A stretch of DNA of 52,989 nt from assembly GCF_004348685.1 (NCBI RefSeq), contig NZ_SMKO01000046.1, positions 1 to 52,989 of the forward strand, given 5' to 3'. Below the pieces are notes generated by a model. It saw only the letters and a list, made by a program, of their open reading frames with translations, did no database searches and was not told the DNA's origin. Positions within the stretch are counted from its first letter, which is position 1; every line of letters begins with the position of its first letter. Source of the DNA: Nonomuraea deserti (GTDB lineage: Bacteria > Actinomycetota > Actinomycetes > Streptosporangiales > Streptosporangiaceae). A program made the translations under genes and the position numbers. Below are positions 1 through 7,677 of the stretch, piece by piece.

Positions 1-317
1 CCCCCGCAGGCCGATCCCCGTCCCGAGCCCTCCGCGGGAACGGTTCGTCGCGCTGCTGGAGGCGGTCCGTCGCGCCACCCAAGGCCCCGCCGCGGAAGCC
101 GGGCCGTCGCGCCGCAGGCTCCGGCGCTGGAGGTGGTTCGTCCGGGCCGGGACGTCTGGGGCGCAGCCATCGGGGCCGGGGTCGGCTGGGCCGGGGTGTC
201 GCGGCCCTCGGTCCTCGTCGGAAGGTTCGCTCGGCGGGGCGTTCGAGAGTCCGATTCGTCGGTGGGGATGGGGGTTCGGCTATTGCGGTCGGCGAGCCGA
301 TCACGGACACTTCCCGC
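1..317. other. No assignable gene at the left edge
   Basis: This stretch precedes the first convincing gene. All three forward frames are largely open because of the base composition, and one runs to a stop at 351, so the 3' end of a gene that starts outside the window cannot be excluded. I see no family motif, RNA gene, repeat or clear promoter here. Confidence 0.3.
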
Positions 318-1307
318 GTGGACAGGGATCGGTTCGCCAGATTCGCGATAGTCATCGCGACTTTCGTGCTCGCCCCTGTGCTGCTCGAAATGCTGGCCTG
401 GTACATCGAGGGCGAGGAGTACAACGTCTCCCGCGCCATCACCGTGATCTCCGTGGTGACGGGGCTGGCCTTGATCGCCCTGGTCGCCGGCCGGCTCCGC
501 GGACGGCTGCCTACCATGCTGGTCACGGCCATGACCGTGACGGCGGCCGGGGGGATCGTGCTGGGGTTCGCGGCCGGGTTCGGGCCGGTTCTGTGGAACG
601 GGCACATGTCCGGCGAGCTGCTCGGCCTGTCGATGATCGGGATCGCCGCGTTCACCTTGCTGACCGGGACGTACCTGCTGGTCCTCTTCCGGCGCGGCCT
701 GTACGTGCCGCATCTGGAGGCGACGGCGGGCCCGTCGCCGACCACGACCAAGCGCAAGGTGATCGGCGAGTCGGAGATCCTGATCCGCACCCAGCCGGAC
801 ATCAGCGCGGCGCTGGAGAAGGCGCTCGGGAGCTGCGTCTCCGTGATCGACCAGGACGATCTGCACTTCGTGGCGTTCTTCAGCCCCGGCGGCTGCGCCT
901 TCTACACCGACGTGCTCGACGACGCCGACCTGCAGCACTTCTTCCACGAGTCGACGCCCGAGGAACGCAGGATCTCCTACCTCAAGCTGGGCCGCCAGCT
1001 CGAGTGGATCGGACAGCGGCTCGACACGCACCTCAGGCTGCTGGAGAGCGGCACGGTGATCAGGACCGTGCTGGACGTCGAGCGCGGCGCCCTGTTCCAC
1101 TACTGGGTCGACCACGGCCGCTACGTCGTGGGCGTCACACTCGACCAGCGCAAGGTCGGCCAGGCCGACGACAAGATGGCCAAGCTCGTCGACATGATCC
1201 GCGGCCATTTCACGCTGCCGCCCATCAACCAGCGCAGCCGGCCGGAGCCGGGCGGCAACCTGCGCGCGATCAGGGAAGACCAGGCGTGGCCTGAGTCGGG
1301 CTCCTGA
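318..1307 (+). CDS. Membrane protein with cytosolic C-terminal domain, function unknown
   Basis: The 329-residue product has four predicted transmembrane helices in its first third (about residues 9-29, 41-59, 66-92 and 101-126), then about 200 soluble residues with no family motif I recognise. The soluble part is rich in charged residues and aromatic motifs such as the HFVAFFSPGG segment near residue 190. The GTG start at 318 has no good Shine-Dalgarno, so the start is uncertain. The last codons and the stop lie in the first two units of a 30-bp tandem repeat, so the C-terminal tail is probably a recent repeat product. A degenerate copy of an internal segment follows about 160 bp downstream. 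The coding call is good; the function is unknown. Confidence 0.75.
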   Translation: MDRDRFARFAIVIATFVLAPVLLEMLAWYIEGEEYNVSRAITVISVVTGLALIALVAGRLRGRLPTMLVTAMTVTAAGGIVLGFAAGFGPVLWNGHMSGELLGLSMIGIAAFTLLTGTYLLVLFRRGLYVPHLEATAGPSPTTTKRKVIGESEILIRTQPDISAALEKALGSCVSVIDQDDLHFVAFFSPGGCAFYTDVLDDADLQHFFHESTPEERRISYLKLGRQLEWIGQRLDTHLRLLESGTVIRTVLDVERGALFHYWVDHGRYVVGVTLDQRKVGQADDKMAKLVDMIRGHFTLPPINQRSRPEPGGNLRAIREDQAWPESGS

Positions 1308-1395
1308 CCGCCCGCGTGACCGGAATCCGGCCCCTGACCGCCCGCGTGACCGGAGTCCGGCCCCTGGCAGCCCGCATGGCCTGGGTCGGGCCCCC
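1278..1395. repeat. 30-bp tandem repeat spanning a stop codon
   Basis: Four units start at 1278 (28 bp), 1306, 1336 and 1366 (30 bp each), with a decayed fifth after 1396. Units 2 and 3 differ at one base; their core is GACCGCCCGCGTGACCGG. The stop codon of the preceding membrane protein falls at the unit 1/unit 2 junction. There are no unique spacers, so it is not a CRISPR array. Confidence 0.85.
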
Positions 1396-1464
1396 GACCA
1401 ACCGCGTGCCCCGTGCGACGGGCACGCCGTCCTCGGACGGAACACCTCACAGGACACGTGCCGG

Positions 1465-1522
1465 AAGCCGCGTCTCCGTGATCGGTGAGGACGATCCGCA
1501 CGTCGCGGCTTTCTTCAGCCGA
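1465..1522 (+). pseudogene. Degenerate copy of an internal segment of the upstream membrane-protein gene
   Basis: About 57 bp here match positions 830-888 of the upstream gene at roughly 84 percent by eye. Translated, VSVIGEDDPHVAAFFS aligns with VSVIDQDDLHFVAFFS; over 21 residues I count 13 identities. No other part of the gene is recognisable nearby, so this looks like the last remnant of a tandem gene copy. The surrounding 94-codon frame (1316-1600) has a repeat-derived N terminus and is probably not a functional gene. Confidence 0.6.
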
Positions 1523-1596
1523 CTCCGCCGCCAATGCCCTCTCGGCCGTCAATGCCCCCCCAACGGTGGCCGATGCCCGGCGGGTCGCCGGGTGGG

Positions 1597-2139
1597 CTAA
1601 CGAGCGGGCTTGCGCCCCCACGGGAAGCGGCGGCGCCTGCGGGCGGGCTCCACGCGGGCGACGGTGACGCCGCTGAGCCCGCCCACGGTGCCGGACTCGA
1701 CCGCCGCGAGCGCCGCGAGCACATCTCCCTCGATCACGAACTGCACCGGACCCGCCACATCCACCACGACCGCAGCGGCCTGCTCCTGCACGGCGGCCCG
1801 GCAGACCTGGAGCGTGGTGGCCTGGATGGGCCGGGCGTCCTGACGCCACCTGGCCAGCGCGCCGGCGCTGGTGAACGCGAGCACCGCGTGCCTGCCGTCC
1901 TGCCCGACGAGCTTGGGCAGGGCCATCTCGCTCTCCTTCTCCTGCCGGAGCCCGTGCGCGCCGATCTCGGTCTCGGTCAGCAGGGCGACCACGGGCACGA
2001 GCAGCCTGGCGCCGCTCAGCGCGGCCAGCACCTCGGCGTCGCCGGCCGTACCGGCCTCGAAGGCGGCCAGAGCCGCGGCGACGGCGGGAGCGGCGCGGCC
2101 GTCGTCGTGAGGATTCAGAGGCTGCGGGATGCTCGGCAC
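1597..2139 (-). CDS. SseB family protein
   Basis: The 180-residue product matches the SseB N-terminal domain family: an N-terminal alpha-helical half, a segment around PKLVGQDGRHAVLAFTS, then ALARWR and a C-terminal half that ends in a basic Arg-rich tail. In actinobacteria such proteins are small cytosolic proteins of unclear role; enterobacterial SseB is a secretion-related enhancer protein. The GTG start at 2139 (protein begins VPSIPQPLNP) was chosen over the longer open frame because a GGGGG run lies just upstream and the extension is low-complexity Arg/Gly. The PadR gene lies 68 bp upstream on the same strand, so the two may be co-transcribed. Confidence 0.75.
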   Translation of the reverse strand: MPSIPQPLNPHDDGRAAPAVAAALAAFEAGTAGDAEVLAALSGARLLVPVVALLTETEIGAHGLRQEKESEMALPKLVGQDGRHAVLAFTSAGALARWRQDARPIQATTLQVCRAAVQEQAAAVVVDVAGPVQFVIEGDVLAALAAVESGTVGGLSGVTVARVEPARRRRRFPWGRKPAR

Positions 2140-2207
2140 AACCCCCGAGACTACCCGCGCCCGGATTCGGCCCCGATCCTGGCCCGCAGCGCGCGCACCC
2201 CGGCCGG

Positions 2208-2555
2208 TCAGGAACCTCCTCCGGCCGCGCCCGGGCGGGGCAGCCAGGCTGGCGCCTGTTGCCTGCGTGCGCGGTATGCCCTGGCGACGGCGTCGCTTGC
2301 CTGCTCGGCGCCGTCGGCGGTGATCCGGTAGTAGCGGCGGCGCGGGCGTGCCCGCCCCGCGTGCGTCTCGGGCTCCTCCCACCGGCTCTCCAGCCAGCCG
2401 ACCTGTTCGAGCCTGGCCAGGATCGGATACACGGTCCCGCTCGGCATCCCCGCCAGCTCGCACAGCTCGAGACCGTACCAGTCGCGTTCCGGCTCGGCGA
2501 GGAGGACGCGGAGCAGGGCCTGGGTCGGCATGGTCATCCGCGGGCCGCTCGGCAT
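2208..2555 (-). CDS. PadR family transcriptional regulator
   Basis: The 115-residue product is a PadR-type winged helix protein. It has helices around LLRVLLAEPERDWYG and ELAGMPSGTVYPILARLE (recognition helix), then the wing RRYYRITADG and a short C-terminal dimerisation helix. PadR regulators are usually cytosolic autorepressors released by small molecules. The start at 2555 is preferred; in-frame ATGs at 2537 and 2531 are alternatives. A TAGAGT hexamer ends 7 nt before the ATG, so the message may be leaderless. The target is unknown; the adjacent SseB-like gene and the divergent nucleotidyltransferase-like gene are candidates. Confidence 0.85.
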   Translation of the reverse strand: MPSGPRMTMPTQALLRVLLAEPERDWYGLELCELAGMPSGTVYPILARLEQVGWLESRWEEPETHAGRARPRRRYYRITADGAEQASDAVARAYRARRQQAPAWLPRPGAAGGGS

Positions 2556-2609
2556 GACTCGTACTCTACATAGCCACGAGGGCCGCGCGACCGGCATGCG
2601 GGTGACATC

Positions 2610-3209
2610 ATGGCTCCGATGCGGATCGCGCGCCTTCCCCTCGACGAGCAACTCGCCGCCATGCCCCGCGTGCTGGGCACCAACCCGGTGCTGACCGCCG
2701 TGCTGCATCAGGCCAGGACACTCGACCTGCCCGGCTGGTGGGTGGCGGCGGGCGCGATCGTGCAGACCGTGTGGAACCACGTGACCGGGCGCGACCCGGG
2801 CTACGGCATCAAAGACTACGACCTGATCTATCACGACCCGTCCGACCTGTCCTGGGAGGCCGAGAACGAGGTGATCAGGGTCGGGCGACGGGTGTTCGGC
2901 GACGTGCCGGTGGAGATCCGCAACGAGGCCAGGGTGCACATGTGGTACGAAGAGCGGTTCGGCGTGCCGTGCCCGCCGTACGACAGCACCGAGGACGCGA
3001 TCGACTCCTTCCCGGCCACGACGTGCGCCCTGGGCGCGCGGATCACGGCGGCGGGCGAGTGGCAGGTGTACGCGCCCTACGGCGTGTCCGACGCCTTCGG
3101 CCTGCGGCTGCGTCCCAACCCCAGGCTGGCTCCCAGGCACGTGTACGAAGCCAAGGTGGCCCGATGGACCAGGGACTGGCCCGAGCTCACCGCCCTCCCC
3201 TGGCCCTGA
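2610..3209 (+). CDS. Nucleotidyltransferase-like protein (DUF925 / NTP_transf_6 type)
   Basis: The 199-residue product has the layout of the DUF925 nucleotidyltransferase-like family: a WWVAAGAIVQTVWN segment (residues 43-56), the acidic signature KDYDLIYHD (68-76) with D69 and D71 placed as metal ligands, and a C-terminal PYGVSDAFGLRLRPNP segment with a YEAKV..W motif. Members are cytosolic with undetermined substrates. The ATG at 2610 has a weak GGTGA upstream; ATG 2619 is a possible alternative. It is divergent from the PadR gene across 54 bp and could be regulated with it. A 26-bp tandem array begins about 90 bp after its stop codon. Confidence 0.75.
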   Translation: MAPMRIARLPLDEQLAAMPRVLGTNPVLTAVLHQARTLDLPGWWVAAGAIVQTVWNHVTGRDPGYGIKDYDLIYHDPSDLSWEAENEVIRVGRRVFGDVPVEIRNEARVHMWYEERFGVPCPPYDSTEDAIDSFPATTCALGARITAAGEWQVYAPYGVSDAFGLRLRPNPRLAPRHVYEAKVARWTRDWPELTALPWP

Positions 3210-3294
3210 CCACCGCCCACCCGCACCTGCCCGGCTTTGACCACCGCACGACCGGACCGCCAACCCACCGTCGCACCCGGTCCAGCGTCGGCCC

Positions 3295-3460
3295 GCGCGA
3301 GCGGTTCCCTCTGTCAACCCGCGCGATCGGCTCCCTCTGCCAGGCCGCGCTTGGGGTTCCCTCTGTCGTGCCGCTCGATCGGTTCCCTCTGTCGTGCCGC
3401 TCGATCGGTTCCCTCTTTGAGGACGCGCGATGGGTTCCCTCTGTCAGGTCGCGCGATCGG
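3295..3460. repeat. 26-bp tandem repeat array (six units)
   Basis: Six units start exactly 26 bp apart at 3295, 3321, 3347, 3373, 3399 and 3425, with a partial seventh to 3460. The best conserved part is GATCGGTTCCCTCTGTC. Because 26 is not a multiple of three, the array cannot encode a repeated peptide in one frame. It fills much of the 404-bp gap between the nucleotidyltransferase-like gene and the ring-opening hydrolase gene; I see nothing else in 3210-3613. Confidence 0.9.
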
Positions 3461-3613
3461 GCATGGGTTCGACCACGGTGAGGGTCAGGAGCGCGCCCCG
3501 TCACGGCGGTCGGCCGGTGAAGGGTCAGCGGGCGTTTCCTGGAGGGCCGTCAGCCACCTGCGGCGGGTGGCTGGACCAGGCGAAGCCGTAAAAGATGGAA
3601 AGAGAATCGGCGA

Positions 3614-4705
3614 TCAGGCGAGGTCGGCGATGGCGGCGACCGGGCCGCCGCCGGACGGCCCCTGGTGGACGGCGGCCACCGAGACGAACACGGCGGGATC
3701 GCCCGTGACCGAGGCCGCCACCCCGCCCACGGTCGCCTTGATCTGCCGGTGCCAGTGCACGTCGGAGTCGTCCAGCATGATGTTGCGGCGGCCCCGCACC
3801 CGCCCCGAGGGGTCGGCCTCGCACTTCATGAACACGTTCACCAGCCGCCCGCCGAGGTCGGACGGATGCGGGCGCTCCGGCAGCGGCAGCCCGGAGTCCC
3901 TGATGGCCTCCCAGATGCCGTCGGCGTCGAGGGCGTCCTTCATGACGCTGTGGCCGATGCGGTAGCGGCCCCCGATCCCGCGTACGTTCCCGACGAGGAC
4001 GATCTGCGCCCGGTCCAGTTCCACGCCCGACGAGCACGAGGCCACCGACGAGTAGAGCGACAGGTCCTTGTGGATCTGGTCGGCGCGCGGCATGTCGATC
4101 TCGCCGAGCGCGACGGCGATGCCGAGGGCGGTGGTGGAGTTGGACAGGTCCATGGAGGGGCCGGTCTCCTCGATGGCGGTGTCCTGGCCGCGGCTCTTGG
4201 CGTCGGTGATGGTGGCGAGGGTGAGCAGCGGCGTCTTGGTCTGCACGTAGTGGACGTCGCGCGGGTCGTCGATGCCGGCGATCTTCATGGCCTCGCGTAC
4301 GCCGGCCGCGACCTTCTCCACCATGGCGGGCCTGCCGATGTCCTCGGGGAGGATCACCTCGCTCATGGCCACGCCCACCGACAGCCGCGGCTCCTCGGAC
4401 GGGGGCGCGTCGGCCGTGGTGGCGAAGATCGTGGCGTGCGGGCTGAGCACCCCGTCGGTGCCGCCCGACCAGACCAGCGGCACGCTGTCCGGCGCCGGAT
4501 GCCCGTGCTCGGCGAGCACCTCGCGGAAGGCGCGGTCGGCGAGGATGCGCGTGTAGTCGTTGACGCCGCCGTTGCCCTCGGTCTTGCCGACGACGGCGAG
4601 CACCCGGTCGGCCTCGATCACCCCGTCGGCGATGAGCCGTGACAACCCTGAGGCGTCGGTGACGCTCTCGATGGGCACCTTGCGCACTTCTATCGGGTCC
4701 GGCAT
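3614..4705 (-). CDS. Ring-opening amidohydrolase (barbiturase / cyanuric acid hydrolase family)
   Basis: The 363-residue product has the usual length and three-fold internal repeat of the AtzD/barbiturase family, which hydrolyses cyclic imide rings: cyanuric acid to a biuret precursor, or barbiturate to ureidomalonate. Each repeat supplies a Lys-Ser pair. I see K41 (GKTEGNGG) with S80 (WSGGTDG), K157 (VQTKTPL) with S225/S226 (ASCSSGVE), and K294 (VFMKCEAD) with S351 (QGPSGGGP). It should be a cytosolic homotetramer. A GAAGGGG Shine-Dalgarno precedes the ATG. No uracil oxidase, ureidomalonase or triazine gene is next to it, so barbiturase versus cyanuric acid hydrolase cannot be decided here. 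The family call is firm. Confidence 0.9.
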   Translation of the reverse strand: MPDPIEVRKVPIESVTDASGLSRLIADGVIEADRVLAVVGKTEGNGGVNDYTRILADRAFREVLAEHGHPAPDSVPLVWSGGTDGVLSPHATIFATTADAPPSEEPRLSVGVAMSEVILPEDIGRPAMVEKVAAGVREAMKIAGIDDPRDVHYVQTKTPLLTLATITDAKSRGQDTAIEETGPSMDLSNSTTALGIAVALGEIDMPRADQIHKDLSLYSSVASCSSGVELDRAQIVLVGNVRGIGGRYRIGHSVMKDALDADGIWEAIRDSGLPLPERPHPSDLGGRLVNVFMKCEADPSGRVRGRRNIMLDDSDVHWHRQIKATVGGVAASVTGDPAVFVSVAAVHQGPSGGGPVAAIADLA

Positions 4706-4858
4706 GCGAAGCCCCTTCTTCCAGTACTTTCCCCAGTTCTGGCCCCCTGTCCTGGCGACGCTAGCCGAGCCGGTCAGCGGGGTTCATGGTCAATGTCTGC
4801 CCAGGAACGCCGCCGACGATGTCAACGTGCGCTGAGCGGCGGCGGTAGGGTCGCGCAT

Positions 4859-5557
4859 GTGATTCGCGAAGCGCACGTCAACGGGATCAAGCTCGGCTAC
4901 CGGGAGGAAGGCGACCCTTCCGCTCCCGCGCTCCTGCTGATCCACGGGCGCACCGCCGACCACAACGACTGGAACGGCATCACCCAGCACTTCGCCGCCC
5001 GCTATCACGTTCTGGCACTCGACCTGCGCGGCCACGGGGCGAGCGACCGTCCGGGCGAATATGCGCTGCCCGTCATGGCCGGGGACGTCGTCGGGCTGCT
5101 CGACCACCTGGGCATCGAACGCGCCACGGTGGTGGGGCACTCGCTCGGCGGCGTGGTGGCGTACCTCCTGGCCATGAGCCGTCCCGAGCGGGTCGAGCGG
5201 CTCGTGCTTGAGGATCCGCCGCAGCCATACCCGCTGGCGAACCGCGCGCCGCTCGTGGAGGACGGGTCGACGCGGTTCGACTGGCGGATGATGCACGACA
5301 CCGAGCGGGAGCTGGTCGACCCCGATCCGGCCTGGCGGGAAGGGCTGGCGCGGATCACGGCGCCGACGCTGGTGGTGTCGGGCGGGGCGGCGAGCCCGCT
5401 GCGCGCGCAGGACGTGGCGGCGCTGATCCCCGGGGCCGAGCTGGTCACGATCGAGGCCGGCCACCTCGTCCATGTCAACGCGCGCCGCGCGTTCCTGCGC
5501 GTGGTGGACGACTTCCTGAACGGGTCGCCGGCGGCTGCCGGATCGTCGAATGCCTGA
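4859..5557 (+). CDS. Alpha/beta hydrolase
   Basis: The 232-residue product is a cytosolic alpha/beta-fold hydrolase: oxyanion segment LLIHGRTADHNDW (residues 27-38), LDLRGHGASD (55-63), nucleophile elbow GHSLGG with S95, and a C-terminal GHLVHVN segment supplying the histidine. The position where the acidic residue usually lies (VVSGGAASPL) has no Asp, so the triad acid may come from LVLEDPP instead. The GTG at 4859 was chosen because GGCGGTAGGG lies just upstream and the homologous region starts here; an ATG at 4793 in the same frame adds a low-complexity extension. It is divergent from the ring-opening hydrolase. Its stop codon lies in a 38-bp tandem duplication. Substrate unknown. Confidence 0.85.
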   Translation: MIREAHVNGIKLGYREEGDPSAPALLLIHGRTADHNDWNGITQHFAARYHVLALDLRGHGASDRPGEYALPVMAGDVVGLLDHLGIERATVVGHSLGGVVAYLLAMSRPERVERLVLEDPPQPYPLANRAPLVEDGSTRFDWRMMHDTERELVDPDPAWREGLARITAPTLVVSGGAASPLRAQDVAALIPGAELVTIEAGHLVHVNARRAFLRVVDDFLNGSPAAAGSSNA

Positions 5558-5590
5558 ACGGATCAGCGGCGCCTTCCTGATCGTCGAACC
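5515..5590. repeat. 38-bp tandem duplication across a stop codon
   Basis: Two 38-bp units (5515-5552 and 5553-5590) match at about 30 of 38 positions; both begin CCTGAACGG and end near GATCGTCGAA. The stop codon of the alpha/beta hydrolase is in the second unit, so the first unit encodes part of its C-terminal tail. Confidence 0.7.
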
Positions 5591-5659
5591 GGCTCCCGAC
5601 TAAACACACCTAGCCTGGGCAAACGTGACATTGTGCCGAAGATCCGCCAAGGTGGAGAG

Positions 5660-6760
5660 GTGCGAACAAAGCTCAGCGATCATGTGAAGGAACGGCTGAG
5701 CACGTTCGGCCTGATGGCGCCGTCCATCGCGCAGTGCGCGGTCGGCGCCGCGCTCGCCTGGCTCGCCGCCATCGAGCTGCTCGGCCACCCGCGGCCGATC
5801 TTTGCACCGATCTCCGTGCTCATCTGCGTCGGCGTGGGGCTCGGGCAGCGCCTGCGCCGGGTGATCGAGCTGGTCGTCGGCGTCAGCCTGGGCGTCGGCG
5901 TGGGCGACCTGCTGGTGTCCTGGATCGGCTCGGGCGCCTGGCAGCTCGCGCTCGTGGTGGCGCTGGCGATGGCCGTGGCGGTGCTGCTCAACAGCGGAGC
6001 GCTCTTCGTCGCCCAGGCCGGCTCGTCGGCCGTGCTGGTGGCCACCCTGGTCCCCGGCGAGGACGTGGGCGGCCTGGACCGGATGGCCGACGCGCTCACC
6101 GGCGGCATCATCGGGATCGCGGCGGTCGCGCTGCTGCCCGCCAGCCCGTTCATGATCGCCGCCAAACACCTGTCCGGGGTGCTGGACGCGCTGTCGACGG
6201 TGCTGGAGCAGGCCGCTGCGGCGATCGAGAAGCGGGACGTGGAGCTGGCCGCCGAGGCGCTGGAGGAGGCGCGCAACACGCAGGGAGCGGTTGAGGAGTT
6301 CGAGGCGGCGCTGGAGACCAGCAAGGAGATCGCCATGATCTCGCCGGTGCACTGGCACCGGCGGGCCCGGCTGGCCCGCTACGAGACCGCGGCCGTGCCG
6401 GTGGACCTGGCGCTGCGGAACGCCCGCGTGCTGGTCAGGCGCACGCTGGCCTCGCTCGGAGAGGTCAGCCCTCCCCCGGCCGCGCTGGCCGAGGCCATGC
6501 GGGAGGTGTCGGAGGCGGCATTGCTGCTGCAACTGGAGCTGGGGGCGGGCCGCGAGCCGACGCTGGCGCGGCAGGCGCTGCTCGCCGTCGCGGCCAGGGA
6601 ACGGCCGCCGCAGCTGGGGTTCTCGGCGCACGTCATCATCGCGCAGCTGCGATCGGTGGTGGTCGACCTGCTGCAGGCGACGGGGATGGAAAACGAGGAG
6701 GCGACGGCCGCGCTGACCTCGCTGGACGAGCCGAGCGGCGGCAACACCCGCCGCCGGTGA
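5660..6760 (+). CDS. FUSC family / aromatic acid exporter-like membrane protein
   Basis: The 366-residue product has an N-terminal membrane domain of about six helices, starting with MAPSIAQCAVGAALAWLAAIELLG and containing a P-I-F-A-P-I-S-V segment typical of the FUSC/ArAE group. After about residue 175 comes a long helical cytosolic region rich in Ala, Glu and Arg, likely coiled. FUSC proteins are inner-membrane proteins, some of which export aromatic acids; the substrate here is unknown. The GTG at 5660 has AAGG 7 nt upstream and was preferred over the GTG at 5633. It is convergent with the Doc gene, 7 bp away. Confidence 0.8.
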   Translation: MRTKLSDHVKERLSTFGLMAPSIAQCAVGAALAWLAAIELLGHPRPIFAPISVLICVGVGLGQRLRRVIELVVGVSLGVGVGDLLVSWIGSGAWQLALVVALAMAVAVLLNSGALFVAQAGSSAVLVATLVPGEDVGGLDRMADALTGGIIGIAAVALLPASPFMIAAKHLSGVLDALSTVLEQAAAAIEKRDVELAAEALEEARNTQGAVEEFEAALETSKEIAMISPVHWHRRARLARYETAAVPVDLALRNARVLVRRTLASLGEVSPPPAALAEAMREVSEAALLLQLELGAGREPTLARQALLAVAARERPPQLGFSAHVIIAQLRSVVVDLLQATGMENEEATAALTSLDEPSGGNTRRR

Positions 6761-6767
6761 CCGCCCG

Positions 6768-7148
6768 TCACGACGGGACGGTGAACGTACGCAGCACGTC
6801 GGCGATCTCGTCGGCCTCGGTGAGCTTGCCGGAGGCCACGGCGATGACCAGGTCGTAGGCGCTGTCGTCATCGGTGTCGAGCACGACACCGTTGAACCGC
6901 AGAAAGACGTCCGTGACCAGCCACGACAGCCGCTTGTTGCCGTCGATGAGCGGATGGTTGACAGCCAGCGACTGCAACAGGGCGCCCGCCTTGGTGAACA
7001 GGTCGGGATAGGCCTCCTGCCCGAACATGGCGGAACTCGGCCGATGCACGGCCGAGTCGAGCAGGCCGAGGTCCCGCACAGCCAGGACGTCGCCGAGCTC
7101 AGCCTCGGCAAGCTCCAGGACCTGCTCGAGCGAGAGGTAACGGATCAT
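6768..7148 (-). CDS. Doc/Fic-type toxin of a type II toxin-antitoxin system
   Basis: The 126-residue protein is the size of Doc toxins and carries the Fic-fold active loop HPLIDGNKR (around residues 64-72), with catalytic His and phosphate-binding Asn-Lys-Arg. Doc proteins modify translation factors: P1 Doc phosphorylates EF-Tu. The loop here has GNKR as in many actinobacterial death-on-curing toxins. The start overlaps the stop of the upstream antitoxin gene by 4 bp (ATGA), so translation is coupled, the normal arrangement for limiting free toxin. Expression should be controlled by the antitoxin at the 7371-7391 inverted repeat. The Fic motif is intact, so it is probably active. Confidence 0.9.
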   Translation of the reverse strand: MIRYLSLEQVLELAEAELGDVLAVRDLGLLDSAVHRPSSAMFGQEAYPDLFTKAGALLQSLAVNHPLIDGNKRLSWLVTDVFLRFNGVVLDTDDDSAYDLVIAVASGKLTEADEIADVLRTFTVPS

Positions 7149-7342
7149 TCGCCGAGCCGATCAAGAACGGTCCGCCAACGCTCCCTGGACTTCGCGCCAA
7201 GGCGGCGCACTTCTTCGTCGGCCGCGTGCCGGGCGAGATATTCGTCAACGGCCGCCAGCACCACCTGCTGCATGCTGCGTCCCTCGGCGTCGGCGCGCTT
7301 GCGGAGGGCTTCGGTCTGCTGGTCGCTCAGGCGAAGGGTCAT
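7145..7342 (-). CDS. Ribbon-helix-helix antitoxin partner of Doc
   Basis: The 65-residue product begins MTLRLSDQQTEALRKRA, a ribbon-helix-helix N terminus (beta strand TLRL, then two helices through QQVVLAAVDEYLARH), followed by a charged C-terminal tail that would wrap the toxin. This is the usual layout of RHH antitoxins: the N terminus binds DNA and the tail neutralises. The ATG at 7342 was chosen because GAGGGG lies 7 nt upstream; in-frame ATGs at 7348 and 7357 are alternatives. It is first in the two-gene operon, 29 bp downstream of a perfect 8-bp inverted repeat. Confidence 0.85.
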   Translation of the reverse strand: MTLRLSDQQTEALRKRADAEGRSMQQVVLAAVDEYLARHAADEEVRRLGAKSRERWRTVLDRLGE

Positions 7343-7370
7343 GGCCATGCCCCTCATCGTAGGTCGAGGA

Positions 7371-7391
7371 GTGGTATCACCGCGATACCAC
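7371..7391. promoter_or_regulatory. Inverted repeat, likely operator of the RHH/Doc pair
   Basis: GTGGTATC and GATACCAC form a perfect 8-bp inverted repeat around ACCGC, just upstream of the antitoxin start. Position and symmetry fit autoregulation by the RHH dimer; the role is inferred from toxin-antitoxin operons in general. Confidence 0.7.
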
Positions 7392-7677
7392 AGCCTCACA
7401 TTACCCTACGCGATCGCACGATTACCCGAGCTTTACGGCCGGGGCAGGGCGAGAGGGAAGGACGATCCGTCCACCAGGCGGTCTCGACGTCCCGTCCAGC
7501 CCCGCCGTCGCCACCGAGGAGGGAGGCCCGTCGGCTGTCGGGGTCGGGGACCTGGCCGCGGCGGTGACGGCCGGTCGGCGCACCGCCGCCGCGCGGGTGG
7601 ACGACCGGGACGAAGGGCCGCGTACCAGGGCCGCCTCCCGTGGTCTTCGACGGGCGACGCCTCCGGGCGGCTGCGGG

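Noticed and set aside
133..351. 72-residue plus-strand frame at the left edge
   Set aside because: It overlaps the start of the membrane-protein gene, has low-complexity composition and no motif.
1121..1849. Long reverse-strand open frame with 10-residue Gly-Gln-Gly-Pro-Asp-Ser repeats
   Set aside because: It overlaps the end of a convincing gene on the plus strand; the repeats are the reverse of the 30-bp array, there is no family motif, and the rest is Arg/Gly low complexity.
3295..3460. CRISPR array
   Set aside because: The units are directly adjacent with no unique spacers, and no cas gene is in the window. The same applies to the arrays at 1278, 37222 and 52869.
3187..3504. Reverse-strand frame over the 26-bp array
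   Set aside because: A 26-bp unit cannot encode a constant peptide repeat, and no ribosome site or domain is present.
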